Under the pieces are notes generated by a model. That model saw only the letters and a program-made list of their open reading frames with translations, was not told the origin of the DNA and searched no databases. 64,000 nt of DNA. Source: Bretschneidera sinensis (lineage: Eukaryota > Streptophyta > Magnoliopsida > Brassicales > Akaniaceae). The stretch covers positions 34,923,501-34,987,500 of the forward strand of contig CM043698.1 of the NCBI GenBank assembly GCA_023935145.1. Direction: 5' to 3'. The position numbers and the translations under genes were made by a program. Shown here one piece after another: positions 50,001-59,897 of this stretch (position 1 is the stretch's first letter; the number at the start of each line of letters is the position of its first letter).

Positions 50001-51346
50001 ATGCAGAAGGTCCATAATTAGAAGGAAGATCATCTCAGTGCAGTTATGATGGGTTTATAAAACGCGATGGAAATTCCATTAATAAAAGTAAGGAAGAAAA
50101 GTTTTATAACATGAAAACTCCATAAATCCATGAAAATAGAGAAATTCTGATTGCCTGTCAGAAATTTGATGAACCGACAAGAAATCATCATGACCAACCT
50201 TTCTCTGGCATTGCTTGCATGTACGACCTGGTAAAGACTTCGCAACAACAGACTGTCTCTGGCAATCATACTTCTTGACAAGCTCCTCGATATAATCATC
50301 TTCCTGAAAGGTCCAACAAGAAACAAATCATGCTCATGCATCTTGATATTCATAATGCTGAAGTACTTGCATTGCCATCCATGCTACCAAAAGATCCAAG
50401 AGCATTTGATCTGTACCTCCTTTGTCCAAGGTCCTTTGAAAATCTCCGGATTTAAGACCCTCTTCCAGCGATTGAAGCACTGAGAAACTGTTCTCCCAGG
50501 GAGATATCTAGCTGTAGACGAGATGAAATTAATCAAGTCAACAGTTTTGAGAATGGAACAAACTTGAGAATATGTAAATTTTGTGCATATGTAATCTAAT
50601 TACAGTAGAAATGAACAATTATATCAGTAATTTTAACCATCATGGACCTTCTTGCTCTATGGAAAGTTCAGAGGAAAAGGGGAATCAACAGTAATGAAAC
50701 CACTTCTTTAGACCATTGCGATTATCAATTGAGGAGGAAGAATTAGCTTTTGAGAGCATTAGGGCCGAGGTTATAACCAAGTTGAAGCAGAGTCACAACT
50801 ACCTCTTAAAACATTCCTTCTCACTAGAGAAAAAGGTTCCTATAATTGAAACAGTAACTATATATTGATGTCCATCTACATAACTATATAGCCTATACTC
50901 ATAAAAATTGAAAGCAGGGGAAAAATTGTAATACTCACCTATTTTCTTCCAATTTCTTGCATAAAACTTTCTGACCAACTCGGTCAAAAGATCATCCTGT
51001 CCACCAAATGTGATAGAGTCACAAAATTTGAAAACTTTGGAAACCACTACTTCCACCTTACAAGAAAGAGAAATTAAAGGTAGAAGCAACACAGAAAGTA
51101 GGCCTATTCAATCCAACATATATAAGAAAAATGAATAATTCCTGCAAATAATGGATTAAATGCCATTTGTATAATACTCTACAATAGCTAGAATTGAAGG
51201 GAGACACAGCAGATTCTGACTGAGATATTACATTAAGCACACAATTACTTAACATTGAGTTACAACTAAACAAGATTACCTAGAGACTAACCTCTTCCTC
51301 TGTCCAGCCTCCTCTGGCTGAATGCCTAGTTGGACCAGTTATCCTT
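47017..51346 (-). pseudogene. Three-repeat MYB (MYB3R) gene, frameshifted and apparently dead
   Basis: Exon remnants: 51346-51292 (RITGPTRHSARGGWTEEE), 50996-50939, 50511-50417 (LPGRTVSQCFNRW), 50303-50199, 49447-49319 (WHNHLDPAIKNGVW), 49066-47899, and a probable last exon 47092-47017 ending KRKGKKPYG. Together they give R1, R2 and R3 MYB repeats plus the acidic C-terminal region. MYB3R proteins bind the AACGG core of mitosis-specific promoters and control G2/M genes. Damage seen: one extra base near 50207 breaks the R2 frame just before the exon end; a run of seven A (49045-49051) shifts the frame in R3; an in-frame TAG is at 48899-48897; normally invariant residues have changed (a Trp of R2 is Gln; the R3 LPGRT is LPGQP). 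No first coding exon with an ATG was found. A recently dying or misassembled gene is possible, but several independent faults favour a pseudogene. Confidence 0.75.
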
Positions 51347-51938
51347 CTGCAACAACACAATAGCCCACATCAAACAAAAGTATCTGAGCAATTACATCCA
51401 TAATAAAGAGAACAAAGTAAATCCATTATCTACCTTGCATGCATATGGATATGGTTCTTTGGTATTCTACAATAGGTATTAGCCTTGCCTAAAAGCCCTT
51501 AAACTTCATTCGGAATGAACCAAATTCAGAATCCAATTAACAGTGATCCATACGGCAAAACAACCAACACCGCAACTAGACATAAGCTTGATTACAATTA
51601 CTTGGGGTAAACTATTACAAACGCTATAACTCCCCATAAAATTCACGTGATGAGGAAATTTTCACATTCCATTTTTTCCCAAGGAATCATGTAGATGAAG
51701 TTTAACTTGGTTTACTAGAATTTCTATATTTTAAGGTCCCGTAAACACAAAAAGAAAAATGAAGGATTCAAGACTGAAATATCTTTTATTTTCCTACAGT
51801 TTCTCGTCTACCAAACACCAAAAGCCAACAAAACATCCATCACCAAATCCAATTACCAAACACATATTAACTCGCAAAACCAAAACCACCTCACGAGTCG
51901 AAGCCAGGAACATTGATCTTTTGTTTGTTTCCCGAGAA

Positions 51939-52096
51939 TGTTGGGAATATTCACATGTATAGAGATGTGAAAAATCAGGTTAACTAGATAAGTGAATGTC
52001 ATAAATGGTGGTTGAACCAAATCCTATTAGCTTAACCTTTGGTTCATATGTCTCTTGCTTTGTGGACTCTCCAAGCCCAAACTTGGGTGCCTAACA
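51939..52096. mobile_element. Small solo LTR, 158 bp, with 5-bp target-site duplication
   Basis: It starts TGTTGGGAAT and ends GTGCCTAACA, flanked by GAGAA at 51934-51938 and 52097-52101. The TG...CA ends and 5-bp duplication identify an LTR, of a size seen in TRIM elements. A related copy lies at about 54107-54268 in the second segmental-duplication copy and ends with the same GTGCCTAACA followed by GAGAA. Confidence 0.75.
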
Positions 52097-53962
52097 GAGA
52101 AAACAGAACAGAACAAAAGAACATAAGAATTATGTGATCCAGCATTTCAAGTTTCCCTAAAACTGGGGAAAAAAGAACTTCGTCCAAAAAGACACATTCT
52201 CAGTTCTGTTTCAAGCTCTTTCATTTTTCCACATTCCATAACAAGAAATTACAATTAAACGCAGAACAAACAGAATAATGCAATATTATCATGCAAAATA
52301 TGAGTAAATGTCAACTTCTAGGGTTTACAAATTACGGACACAGAAAATTTTACCTCTTCACTATGACTCTTGAGATGTAACTTCCAAAAATTTAATGTAA
52401 AAAAAAAAGAGAACTTAATTTGAGTATGTAAAGAGAGAATTTATTGGATCGCTAAAAACTGAAGATTTCTGGAGAATTTTGGGAGAGAGAGAGATATATG
52501 AAGAAGCGGGAAAGTGAGTTGGATATGAGCTTTGTTAGTCTGTTGGAACGGACAGTTAATACTTCAATCAACGGCGTTTGTGTTTTGTTTGACGTTGTGG
52601 TTGTGGTTGTTGTTTGACGAAAATACCCTCTTATATTGTCGTTAATTGTTATTCACAAGTCACAACAAAAAATGGGCCTGGAATAAACGCATTCTGGGGT
52701 TTGTTACTTGGGAGAAATTGGGCTTTTCTGGTTGACATTTAGATATAACTAGAGACCAGTGGGGTCATGGAAATGCCTGGCAACCCATTTTCAATTTTTC
52801 GTTCTAAGCCTTTTTTCTTGCCACGTGACAACTATAAGAGAGGTTATAATGAATATATTTTTTATTTATTTAACATCGCATTATAAAAAATACATAACAT
52901 AATTGTTAATTATATTTTTAAATAAAATAAATTTTTTTTCTTTTCTTATAACATTTAACAATGAGATAAATTTTTATGTTTATATCTCTCGTAGTATTAC
53001 GCCAGATAAAAATTTCGTTTAATATTATGGGATACTAGAGATGGGTCTACATGTATATGGGTTCCGACTCATTTTTTTTTAGTTTTTTCAAATCATTTTT
53101 ATAAAAAAAAAAAAAAAAGAGTAACACATGACACTCTTATAATTTGCTTTTCGGTACAGGATTTGGCTTTATGTTAAGAGAATATGAACTTATATTGACC
53201 CAGAAATGGCCTGCTATGAGCAGCTTGCCTTTTGTTATTTTACCACCATGAGTCGCTAATATCAACCGAATATATATAGCTTAAAGAGACAATCGCTAAT
53301 ATCAATCTTTTTTTTTTGTCAATACATTAAAAAAAATAATAAAATATTGATCTAAAATATGTGCTTTAAGGAAACTAGATATAAACATTATTTTATGATA
53401 TCAAAAGTTGAGTATTTATTTGAAATTGATATGTATTGTTAATGGATATAAAATATTTTTTTTAAAATTTTATTTAGGATAAAAACTCAATCTTAATGGA
53501 TTCCAGAATGGCCTAGCCTGCCTAGCTTGTACAATGCACAGCACCATTTCCTTGACTTGTTTTCAAGTCACGCCATAAATCATGAATATGATATCATCTC
53601 TCAAAACTTTTTAACAAAATTAATGGCTTTATTGTTCTTTGTAATTCCCAAAAGGGCCAAAACAACTAGCATTATCCAATCCCCCCGACGCCTATATATA
53701 ACCCCCCATCCACATCCACATCCACATCCACATCCTCACTATCACCACTCACACCAACTAAATATAAACAAAACACAAAAAACCCATTAATTACAGAGCT
53801 CCCAAACTATATATATCACTCTCTCAACCCCAAAAAATTAGTTTCTTCAAATCCCATTTTCCCATAATTTCCTTAATTTTCATTGCTCTTTCCTCCCCAT
53901 TATCCCACGCAGCAATTTTCGATATCCAAAACAACTGCTATTTCCCTGTATGGGCTGCAAGT
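51957..53962. repeat. Segmental duplication, copy 1
   Basis: Collinear with 54115-56603. It begins inside the small LTR, runs through the probable MYB3R leader exon (minus strand, about 52540-52354, with donor GTAAAA) and its promoter, and ends 126 bases into a thaumatin-like coding region. Differences between the copies include a shorter poly-A run, an expanded CACATC array at 53710-53735 and the absence of a block of about 390 bp that copy 2 carries. Confidence 0.85.
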
Positions 53963-53968
53963 GTGTGA
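53837..53968 (+). pseudogene. Thaumatin-like protein stub (start codon lost, truncated)
   Basis: Aligned by eye with the intact gene at 56478. The start ATG is ATT (53837-53839). The signal peptide region and first mature residues (AAIFDIQNNCYFPVWAA) are recognisable. Homology stops near 53962, and a TGA follows at 53966-53968. The upstream promoter with TATA (53693-53700) is retained. Confidence 0.85.
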
Positions 53969-54114
53969 AATTCTACTACACTTGCTTGTGGTTTTTTACT
54001 TCAATTTATTTGAAGTTTTTCACGTAAAATATTTGTGTCTAGTTTATCTTTATTTTTCTCATTTCGCTTTAGTTGTGTGTTAGCTTCGACCCAGTAATTT
54101 TTCCCAACAACATA
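53963..54114. other. Junction sequence between the two duplication copies
   Basis: About 150 bases of unique sequence ending TTTTTCCCAACAA. It does not match the thaumatin-like gene. It ends like the 3' end of a copia LTR, so a retroelement remnant may mark the breakpoint; this is only inference. Confidence 0.3.
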
Positions 54115-56603
54115 TGAGTAAAGAAATATGAAAAATCAATCCCACATGAAGAAAAAACTAGATAAATGAATGTCATATAAGGTGATAGAACAAAAACCAA
54201 TTAGCTTAAGCTTGGTCTCTTGTTTGGCGGATTCAACAAGCCCAAGTTTCTCCCAAACTTGGTGCCTAACAGAGAAAACAGAATAGAACAAAAGAACATA
54301 AATATTATGTGATCCAGCATTTCAAGTTTCTCTAAAACTGGGAAAAAAAAACTTCATCCAAAAAGACACATTCTCAGTTCTTTTTCAAGCTCTTTCATTT
54401 TTCTACATTCCATAACAAGAAACTACAATTAAATGCAGAACAAACAGAATAATGCAATATTATCAGGCAAAAAATGAATAAATGTCAACTTCTAGGGTTT
54501 ACAAATTACGGGGACAGAAAAATTTACCTCTTCACTATGACTCTTGAGATGTAACTTTCAAAAAATTAATGTAAAAAAATAAGAGAAAAAAATTGAGCTT
54601 AATTTGAGTATGTAAAGAGAGAATTTATCGGATCGCTAAAAACTCAAGATTTCCGGAGAATTTTGGGAGAAATAGAGATATATGAAGAAGCAAGAAATGA
54701 GTTGGATATGAGCTTTGTCAGCGTGTTGGAAATGGTTTTGAAAAAACAGGAGCTGCTTACGTTGGAAGTTAAAAATGAAACGGACAGTTAATACTTTAAT
54801 CAACGGCGTTTGTTGTTATGACGTTGTGATTGTGGTTGTTGTTTGACAAGAATACCCTCTTATGTTGCCGTTAAACGTTATTCACAAGTCACAACAATAA
54901 ATGGGCCTGGAATAGAAGCATTCTGGGGTTTGTTACTTGGGAGAAATTGGGCTTTTCTGGTTGACATTTAGATATAACTAGAGACCAGTGGGGCCAAGAA
55001 AATGCCTGGCTACTCATTTTCAATTTTTCGTTCTAAGCTTTTTTTTTTTCTTGTCACGTGACAATTATCGATAATAAATAAAAAAAATTTATATTTAGTA
55101 TAATATCATGAGAGATATATAACTTAATTGTTTATTATATTTTTGAATAAAAATAAAATATATTTTTTTTTTCTCTTTTCTTATACCATTTAACGGTGAG
55201 ATGGATTTTTATGTTTTATCTCTTATGGTACTGTGTCAGATAAAAAATCTCACTTAATATTATGAGATATTAAAAGATGGGTCCACACGTGAGTTACGAC
55301 TTATTTTCTTTTGGTTTTTTCAAATCATTTTTGTCAAAAAAAAAAAAAAAAGTGAGCAACACGTGACAATCTTACAGTTTGCTTTCCAGTGCAGGATTTG
55401 GCTTTATGTTAAGAGAACACGAACCTAGATTGACCCAGAAATGGCCTGCTATGAGCCGCTTGCCTTTTGTTATTTTTCCACCATGAATCACTAATGTCAG
55501 CTGAATATGTATAGCTTAAAGAGACAATCTCTTAACTTTGTAGTTATCTTCGATTTCTTTATGAAAGTGATTTTGATTCAATCTTTTTTTTTGTCAATAT
55601 ATCAAAAAAATAAAAGATAATAAAATATTGATATAAAATATGTGCTTAAAGAAACTAGATATAAACATTATTCCGTGAGATCTAAAGTCGAGTATTTTTT
55701 TGAAACTGACTTGTGTTGTTAATTTTATTATAATACTCTTATATGTAACTATTTATTTTTCTCTTTCCATTTGTGTTCATTAAATAAATTCTCAATAAAA
55801 TTACTAAGAGTATGTTTGAAACAATTAAATTTTATGAATTTTATGGAATTGGTTTGTAGTTTCATGTATGTTATGTTTGGAAATATAAAAAAATATAAAA
55901 TTTATTGAGTTAGTTTGTTGTAAATCTACAAAATAAAAAGTAAAAAGTTACGTTGATCATAATATTATTATTTTCTTTTTCTTTTTTCCTCTTTTTTTCC
56001 CTTCGTTCCCTCTCTTTATTTTGAATTCTTTATTTATTTTAAACATTTTAAATATAACAATTCACAATTTAATACAAAAATTATACAAACATAAAAATTT
56101 ATTTGAAAATAAAATAATTTTTTAAAAATTTTATTTAGGATAAAAGCTCAATCTTAATGGATTCTAGAATGGCTTAGCCTGCCTAGCTTGTACAATGCAC
56201 AGCACCATTTCCTTGACTTGTTTTCAAGTCACGCCATAAATCATGAATATGATTTCATCGCTCAAACTTTTTAACAAAATTAATGGCTTTATTGGTCTTT
56301 GTAATTCCCAGAAGGGCCAAAACAACTAGCATTATCCAATCCCCCCAACACCTATATAACCCCCCAATCCACATCCTCACTATCACCACTCACACCAACT
56401 AATTATAAACAAAACACAAAAAACCCATTAATTACAGAGCTCCCAAACTATATATATCACTCTCTCATCCCCAAAAAATGAGTTTCTTCAAAACCCATTT
56501 TCCCATAATTTCCTTAATTTTCATTGCTCTTTCCTCCCCATTATCCCACGCAGCAATTTTCAATATCCGAAACAACTGCCCTTTCCCGGTATGGGCTGCA
56601 GCT
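54115..56603. repeat. Segmental duplication, copy 2
   Basis: Collinear with 51957-53962 and continuing beyond it into the intact thaumatin-like gene. It contains an orphan copy of the MYB3R leader/promoter region (about 54270-54800) with no MYB coding exons attached, and an extra block at about 55722-56108 that copy 1 lacks. Confidence 0.85.
56213..56358 (+). promoter_or_regulatory. Thaumatin-like gene promoter: W-box pair and TATA
   Basis: TTGACT (56213-56218) is a W-box core, part of a perfect inverted repeat TGACTTG-TTTT-CAAGTCA (56214-56231). The same repeat occurs in copy 1 at 53553-53570. A TATA box TATATA is at 56353-56358, about 120 bases before the ATG, implying a leader of roughly 90 bases. 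WRKY-regulated defence expression is the usual reading for PR-5 genes but is only inferred. Confidence 0.5.
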
Positions 56604-57158
56604 GTACCTGGTGGTGGCAGGAGACTCGACAATCGCCAAACCTGGAGCCTCAACGTGAGTCCTGGCACCAAAGGAGGTCGAATCTGGGCTCGAACCAATT
56701 GCCAATTCGATGCATCAGGTCGTGGGAGCTGTCAAACAGGTGATTGTGGGGGTGTCCTACAATGCCAAGCCTATGGGGTACCCCCAAACACCTTAGCTGA
56801 ATACGCTTTGAACCAATTCAAAAGTTTGGATTTCTTTGATATCTCTCTTGTTGATGGATTTAATGTGCCTATGGATTTTAGTCCAACATCTGGTGCGTGC
56901 GCTAGAGGAATCAGGTGCACAGCGGATATTAACGGACAGTGCCCCAATGAATTGAAAACCCCTGGTGGGTGCCATAATCCATGTACCGTTTTTAAAACTG
57001 ATCAATACTGTTGTAAATCAGGGAGCTGTGGTACTACAAATTTCTCCAGGTTTTTCAAGGACAGATGCAGAGATGCTTATAGTTACCCTAAAGATGATCC
57101 AACAAGTACATTTACTTGTCCTGGTGGGACTAATTATAGGGTTGTGTTCTGCCCTTAA
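56478..57158 (+). CDS. Thaumatin-like / osmotin-like protein (PR-5 family), intact
   Basis: A single-exon frame of 226 residues. Residues 1-25 form a secretion signal (hydrophobic SLIFIALSS, cleavage after SHA). The mature protein begins [16 protein letters not shown], carries the thaumatin signature [12 protein letters not shown] at about 81-92, and has 16 cysteines, the full set for eight disulphides. The acidic-cleft residues AEYAL (Glu) and LVDGF, MDFSP (Asp) are present. Known role: PR-5 proteins act in the apoplast or vacuole, many with antifungal activity, and are induced by pathogens, osmotic stress or ripening. There is no C-terminal vacuolar extension after VVFCP, so secretion is likely. 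It is the only intact member of a cluster of three copies. Confidence 0.95.
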   Translation: MSFFKTHFPIISLIFIALSSPLSHAAIFNIRNNCPFPVWAAAVPGGGRRLDNRQTWSLNVSPGTKGGRIWARTNCQFDASGRGSCQTGDCGGVLQCQAYGVPPNTLAEYALNQFKSLDFFDISLVDGFNVPMDFSPTSGACARGIRCTADINGQCPNELKTPGGCHNPCTVFKTDQYCCKSGSCGTTNFSRFFKDRCRDAYSYPKDDPTSTFTCPGGTNYRVVFCP

Positions 57159-57612
57159 AGCGTTATATACTTTGTTTTGTCGGTAGAACAGATGTGCTTT
57201 CTCCTGTAATAAGAACAATAAGTGCATGAATCATGAGCATATAATATGGAGAGATGTACACGTTTTAAGCTACGTGGGGTTTTAATAAAACATCTATAAA
57301 AGGAGACTTACAAAGCTTTTTCGTAAAGTAGGGTTGTTAAAAATCTTTATTCGGTTGTTGTAATCTTATTTATTGCATATTATTTATATATTTATTCTCA
57401 TTATCATTATCGTTAAAACACTAAAATTAATATATTTTAAAAAAAACTAAGTTATAAAAATATTCAACAGCTTCAGTTACTTAGCTTGAATATATAATAT
57501 TGATGTAAAAACACATACACCAACCAAGCAGAAACAAAATGACCATTTTTGTACACCTAACAAAGCTAACATTACTTGTACTAATGACCTCAGTTTCACA
57601 AGGAATTTCTGC
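57159..57612. other. Spacer: thaumatin-like 3' UTR and probable ALY 3' UTR remnant
   Basis: No gene. The left part is the 3' UTR of the thaumatin-like gene. Near 57612 it probably includes the 3' UTR of the ALY fragment on the minus strand. Confidence 0.4.
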
Positions 57613-57732
57613 TTAAGAAGTGTTCATGGCTTCAGCGTAATAGTCTTCAAGTTCCTTGTCAAGCTCATCTGCTGACTTCTCAACAGGATTCTTCTTTCCA
57701 CGACCACGCCGACGGCCATTTCTCACGCCCCA
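57613..57732 (-). pseudogene. ALY/THO4 C-terminal exon fragment
   Basis: The minus strand translates to about 38 residues that include GRRRGRGKKNPVEKSADELD and end in AEAMNTS plus TAA (57615-57613). This is the C-terminal FoP-duplication tail of ALY/THO4 mRNA-export adaptors. The RNA-recognition domain and earlier exons are absent from the window, so it is an orphan last exon or a captured fragment. The reading frame itself is still clean. Confidence 0.75.
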
Positions 57733-58492
57733 CGACGTTATAACTAGTATCTTGTAGTTATATATATACAAGTGATTAGCAATAAAATGAATATTTAATC
57801 TTGTGGTAGTGAAACAAGTACTGGAAAAGTTTTTCTACAATGTTATTTATTAGTGTTTGTTTGAGTGTTTATACAGTGATTGGTTTTGCGTTTAGCAATG
57901 TCAAAAAAATTTTGATTCAACTAGTCCTTGAATTTAACAATTGGATGCTTAATTATCCTATAGTTCGAATGGAATAAATCAATTTAAAATAAATTCGAAT
58001 ATAAAAGGTTTTCTATTTTTTATTTAAAAAAATTAAAAATCATTTTATAAACTCTACTCAACACGATCTAAATTGTTTTGGATTATTCTTATCGATATGA
58101 GAACATAGTGGGAGGTATAGCTCCATTTCTAGACTCTAACCAAGCAAGTATATATATATATATATATATTACATCATTTAACAGAACTCCAACCAAATTA
58201 ATGACATAATTTTCCAGAATTTCCAACAAAATTAAATGATGCAATCACACTACAGGGTCCTTCACATCGAGTCAGCCACCACAGTCAAATTTCAACTTCC
58301 TTTTTATTCCAATCCAATTTCCACGAGTTTCCTGAATAAATTTTCGCATATATAATGATTAGGGCACGTGGTACACTTTCCTTTTGTTAATCTAAATAAG
58401 CACCAAAGGATCAGGTTTGAAACAAAAACTGTTATTTACTTTTTCGCTTTCATTTATGTAAATCATCTTTGTTATGTTCCCATCCTTTTTTT
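57733..58492. other. Spacer with (TA)n repeat
   Basis: No gene. A run of about eleven TA units is at 58149-58170. Confidence 0.5.
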
Positions 58493-59897
58493 GGGTCGAA
58501 TCTCTTGAACTAATTGCCAATTCAACTTATAAGGTCGTGGAAAATGCCAAATAGGTGATTGTGAGGTCAGTGGTGATCTTGAGAAAAGTTTTTGAGGGGG
58601 TCAAACTTTATATATATATATATAATTTTTTTAGATGTAATAAAAATATAATTCTTAAGTTTAAAATTAATACTATATATTGAGATGTTTCCGGTTCGAC
58701 CCAAAAACCCTCTCTTTTGACACATTTTGTAGCATGTGTGTGTCCGGTTCAACCCAAAAACCCTTTCTTTTGGGTTTTGACCCATTTTGTAGTGTGTTTG
58801 TTATTTTTTTTTTGTGATTGTTTTGATTATTATTTCACTATTTATTTTAGTTATTTTTATCGGACTCGTTACAATATTATTATTAACCAAGTCAAAATAA
58901 AATCATAAATATTTAAGTTTTACAATATGTTTATAAAACAATACCAAAAATAATATAGTTTTTCATCTAAGGTAATGCTCAATGTTTTTTTTAAGCTTTG
59001 AAATCATCAACAATTGATTCAAAACTAGAATTTTCAGTGATGTTTTTCTCAAATGTAGGTAACCAAGTCAATTGTTAAAAATTTATCATCTATTTGTTAC
59101 GAAACCTTATTTTAACTATTTAAAATGCACTTCTATAGTAAATGTGGATATCGAAAGAGTCAATACAGAATAAATCAATGTATTAATTAAATAGTAAATT
59201 TATAATTTTTATGTTTCTACTAATACTCAACATAGCTAAAAAAATTAATAAACAACTTTTTAAAAATTAGAAGATTTGGTGCATCAAGTATAAAATGTTG
59301 TAGCTAACTATAATTAATCTCAAATTTATTTTCTCTTGGTAAGTGAAGTCAAAAGGATAATATTTATTTAAAGACATATATATCATCAAGGTTGGAGGCG
59401 AGCACAAAAGCATATGAATTTACCCGAAAATTTTGCCACTGGCCAGCATCGGAGGAGACAACGACGGTTAAAGTGTGAAAACCCTGGCAGTTAGCCATTA
59501 GATTTGGGAATTGGAACCAATTGAGGGAGGAGCCAGATTTGTTAAATATTTTAGTTTTCATTAATTTGGTAACCTAAAATCTTTAAAAAAAATTAAAACT
59601 TTGTGGTGACCATGGCTCCCACTTGTCACTCTTAAGATCCGCCCCGGATGGGGTGACCTCCGAGAGCCTATGGGGTACCCCTTAACACCTTAGCTTAATT
59701 AATGCGCTTTAAACCGATTCAACAACTTAGATTTCCTTGATATCTCCCTTGGAGATGGATTTAATGTCCCTATGGATTTTAATCCAACATCTGGTGGGTG
59801 CACCAGAGGAATAAGGTGCACGGCGGATATTAATGGACAGTGCCCTAATGAATTTAAAATCGCTGGTGGGAGCATGCCATAACCAATGTACCGATTT
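58493..59897 (+). pseudogene. Third thaumatin-like copy, split and truncated
   Basis: Two pieces match the intact gene: 58493-58567 (around the signature, read as GRGKCQIGDCE with a stop just before) and 59655-59897 (from the [19 protein letters not shown] region, with frame damage, to the [21 protein letters not shown] blocks). The minus-strand frame at 59699-60070 is a shadow. The first 190 codons' worth of 5' sequence before 58493 is not recognisable. The middle is occupied by a hAT-like element, and the 3' end is cut by the copia LTR at 59898. Confidence 0.85.
58568..59646. mobile_element. hAT-like element, 1079 bp, inserted in a thaumatin-like pseudogene
   Basis: Its left end reads CAGTGGTGATCT; the right end, reverse-complemented, reads CGGGGCGGATCT, both resembling the common plant hAT end CAGGGGCGGATCT. 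Flanking 8-mers TGTGAGGT (58560-58567) and GATGGGGT (59647-59654) match at 6 of 8 positions, as expected for an old duplication. The borders are set by the break in thaumatin-like homology. A degenerate stretch near 59050-59170 resembles the hAT C-terminal dimerisation region (an ERV-like remnant), with many stops. Confidence 0.65.

Noticed and set aside
59364..59561. 65-codon minus-strand frame inside the hAT-like element
   Set aside because: Could be a captured host exon, but I recognise no family; left unassigned.
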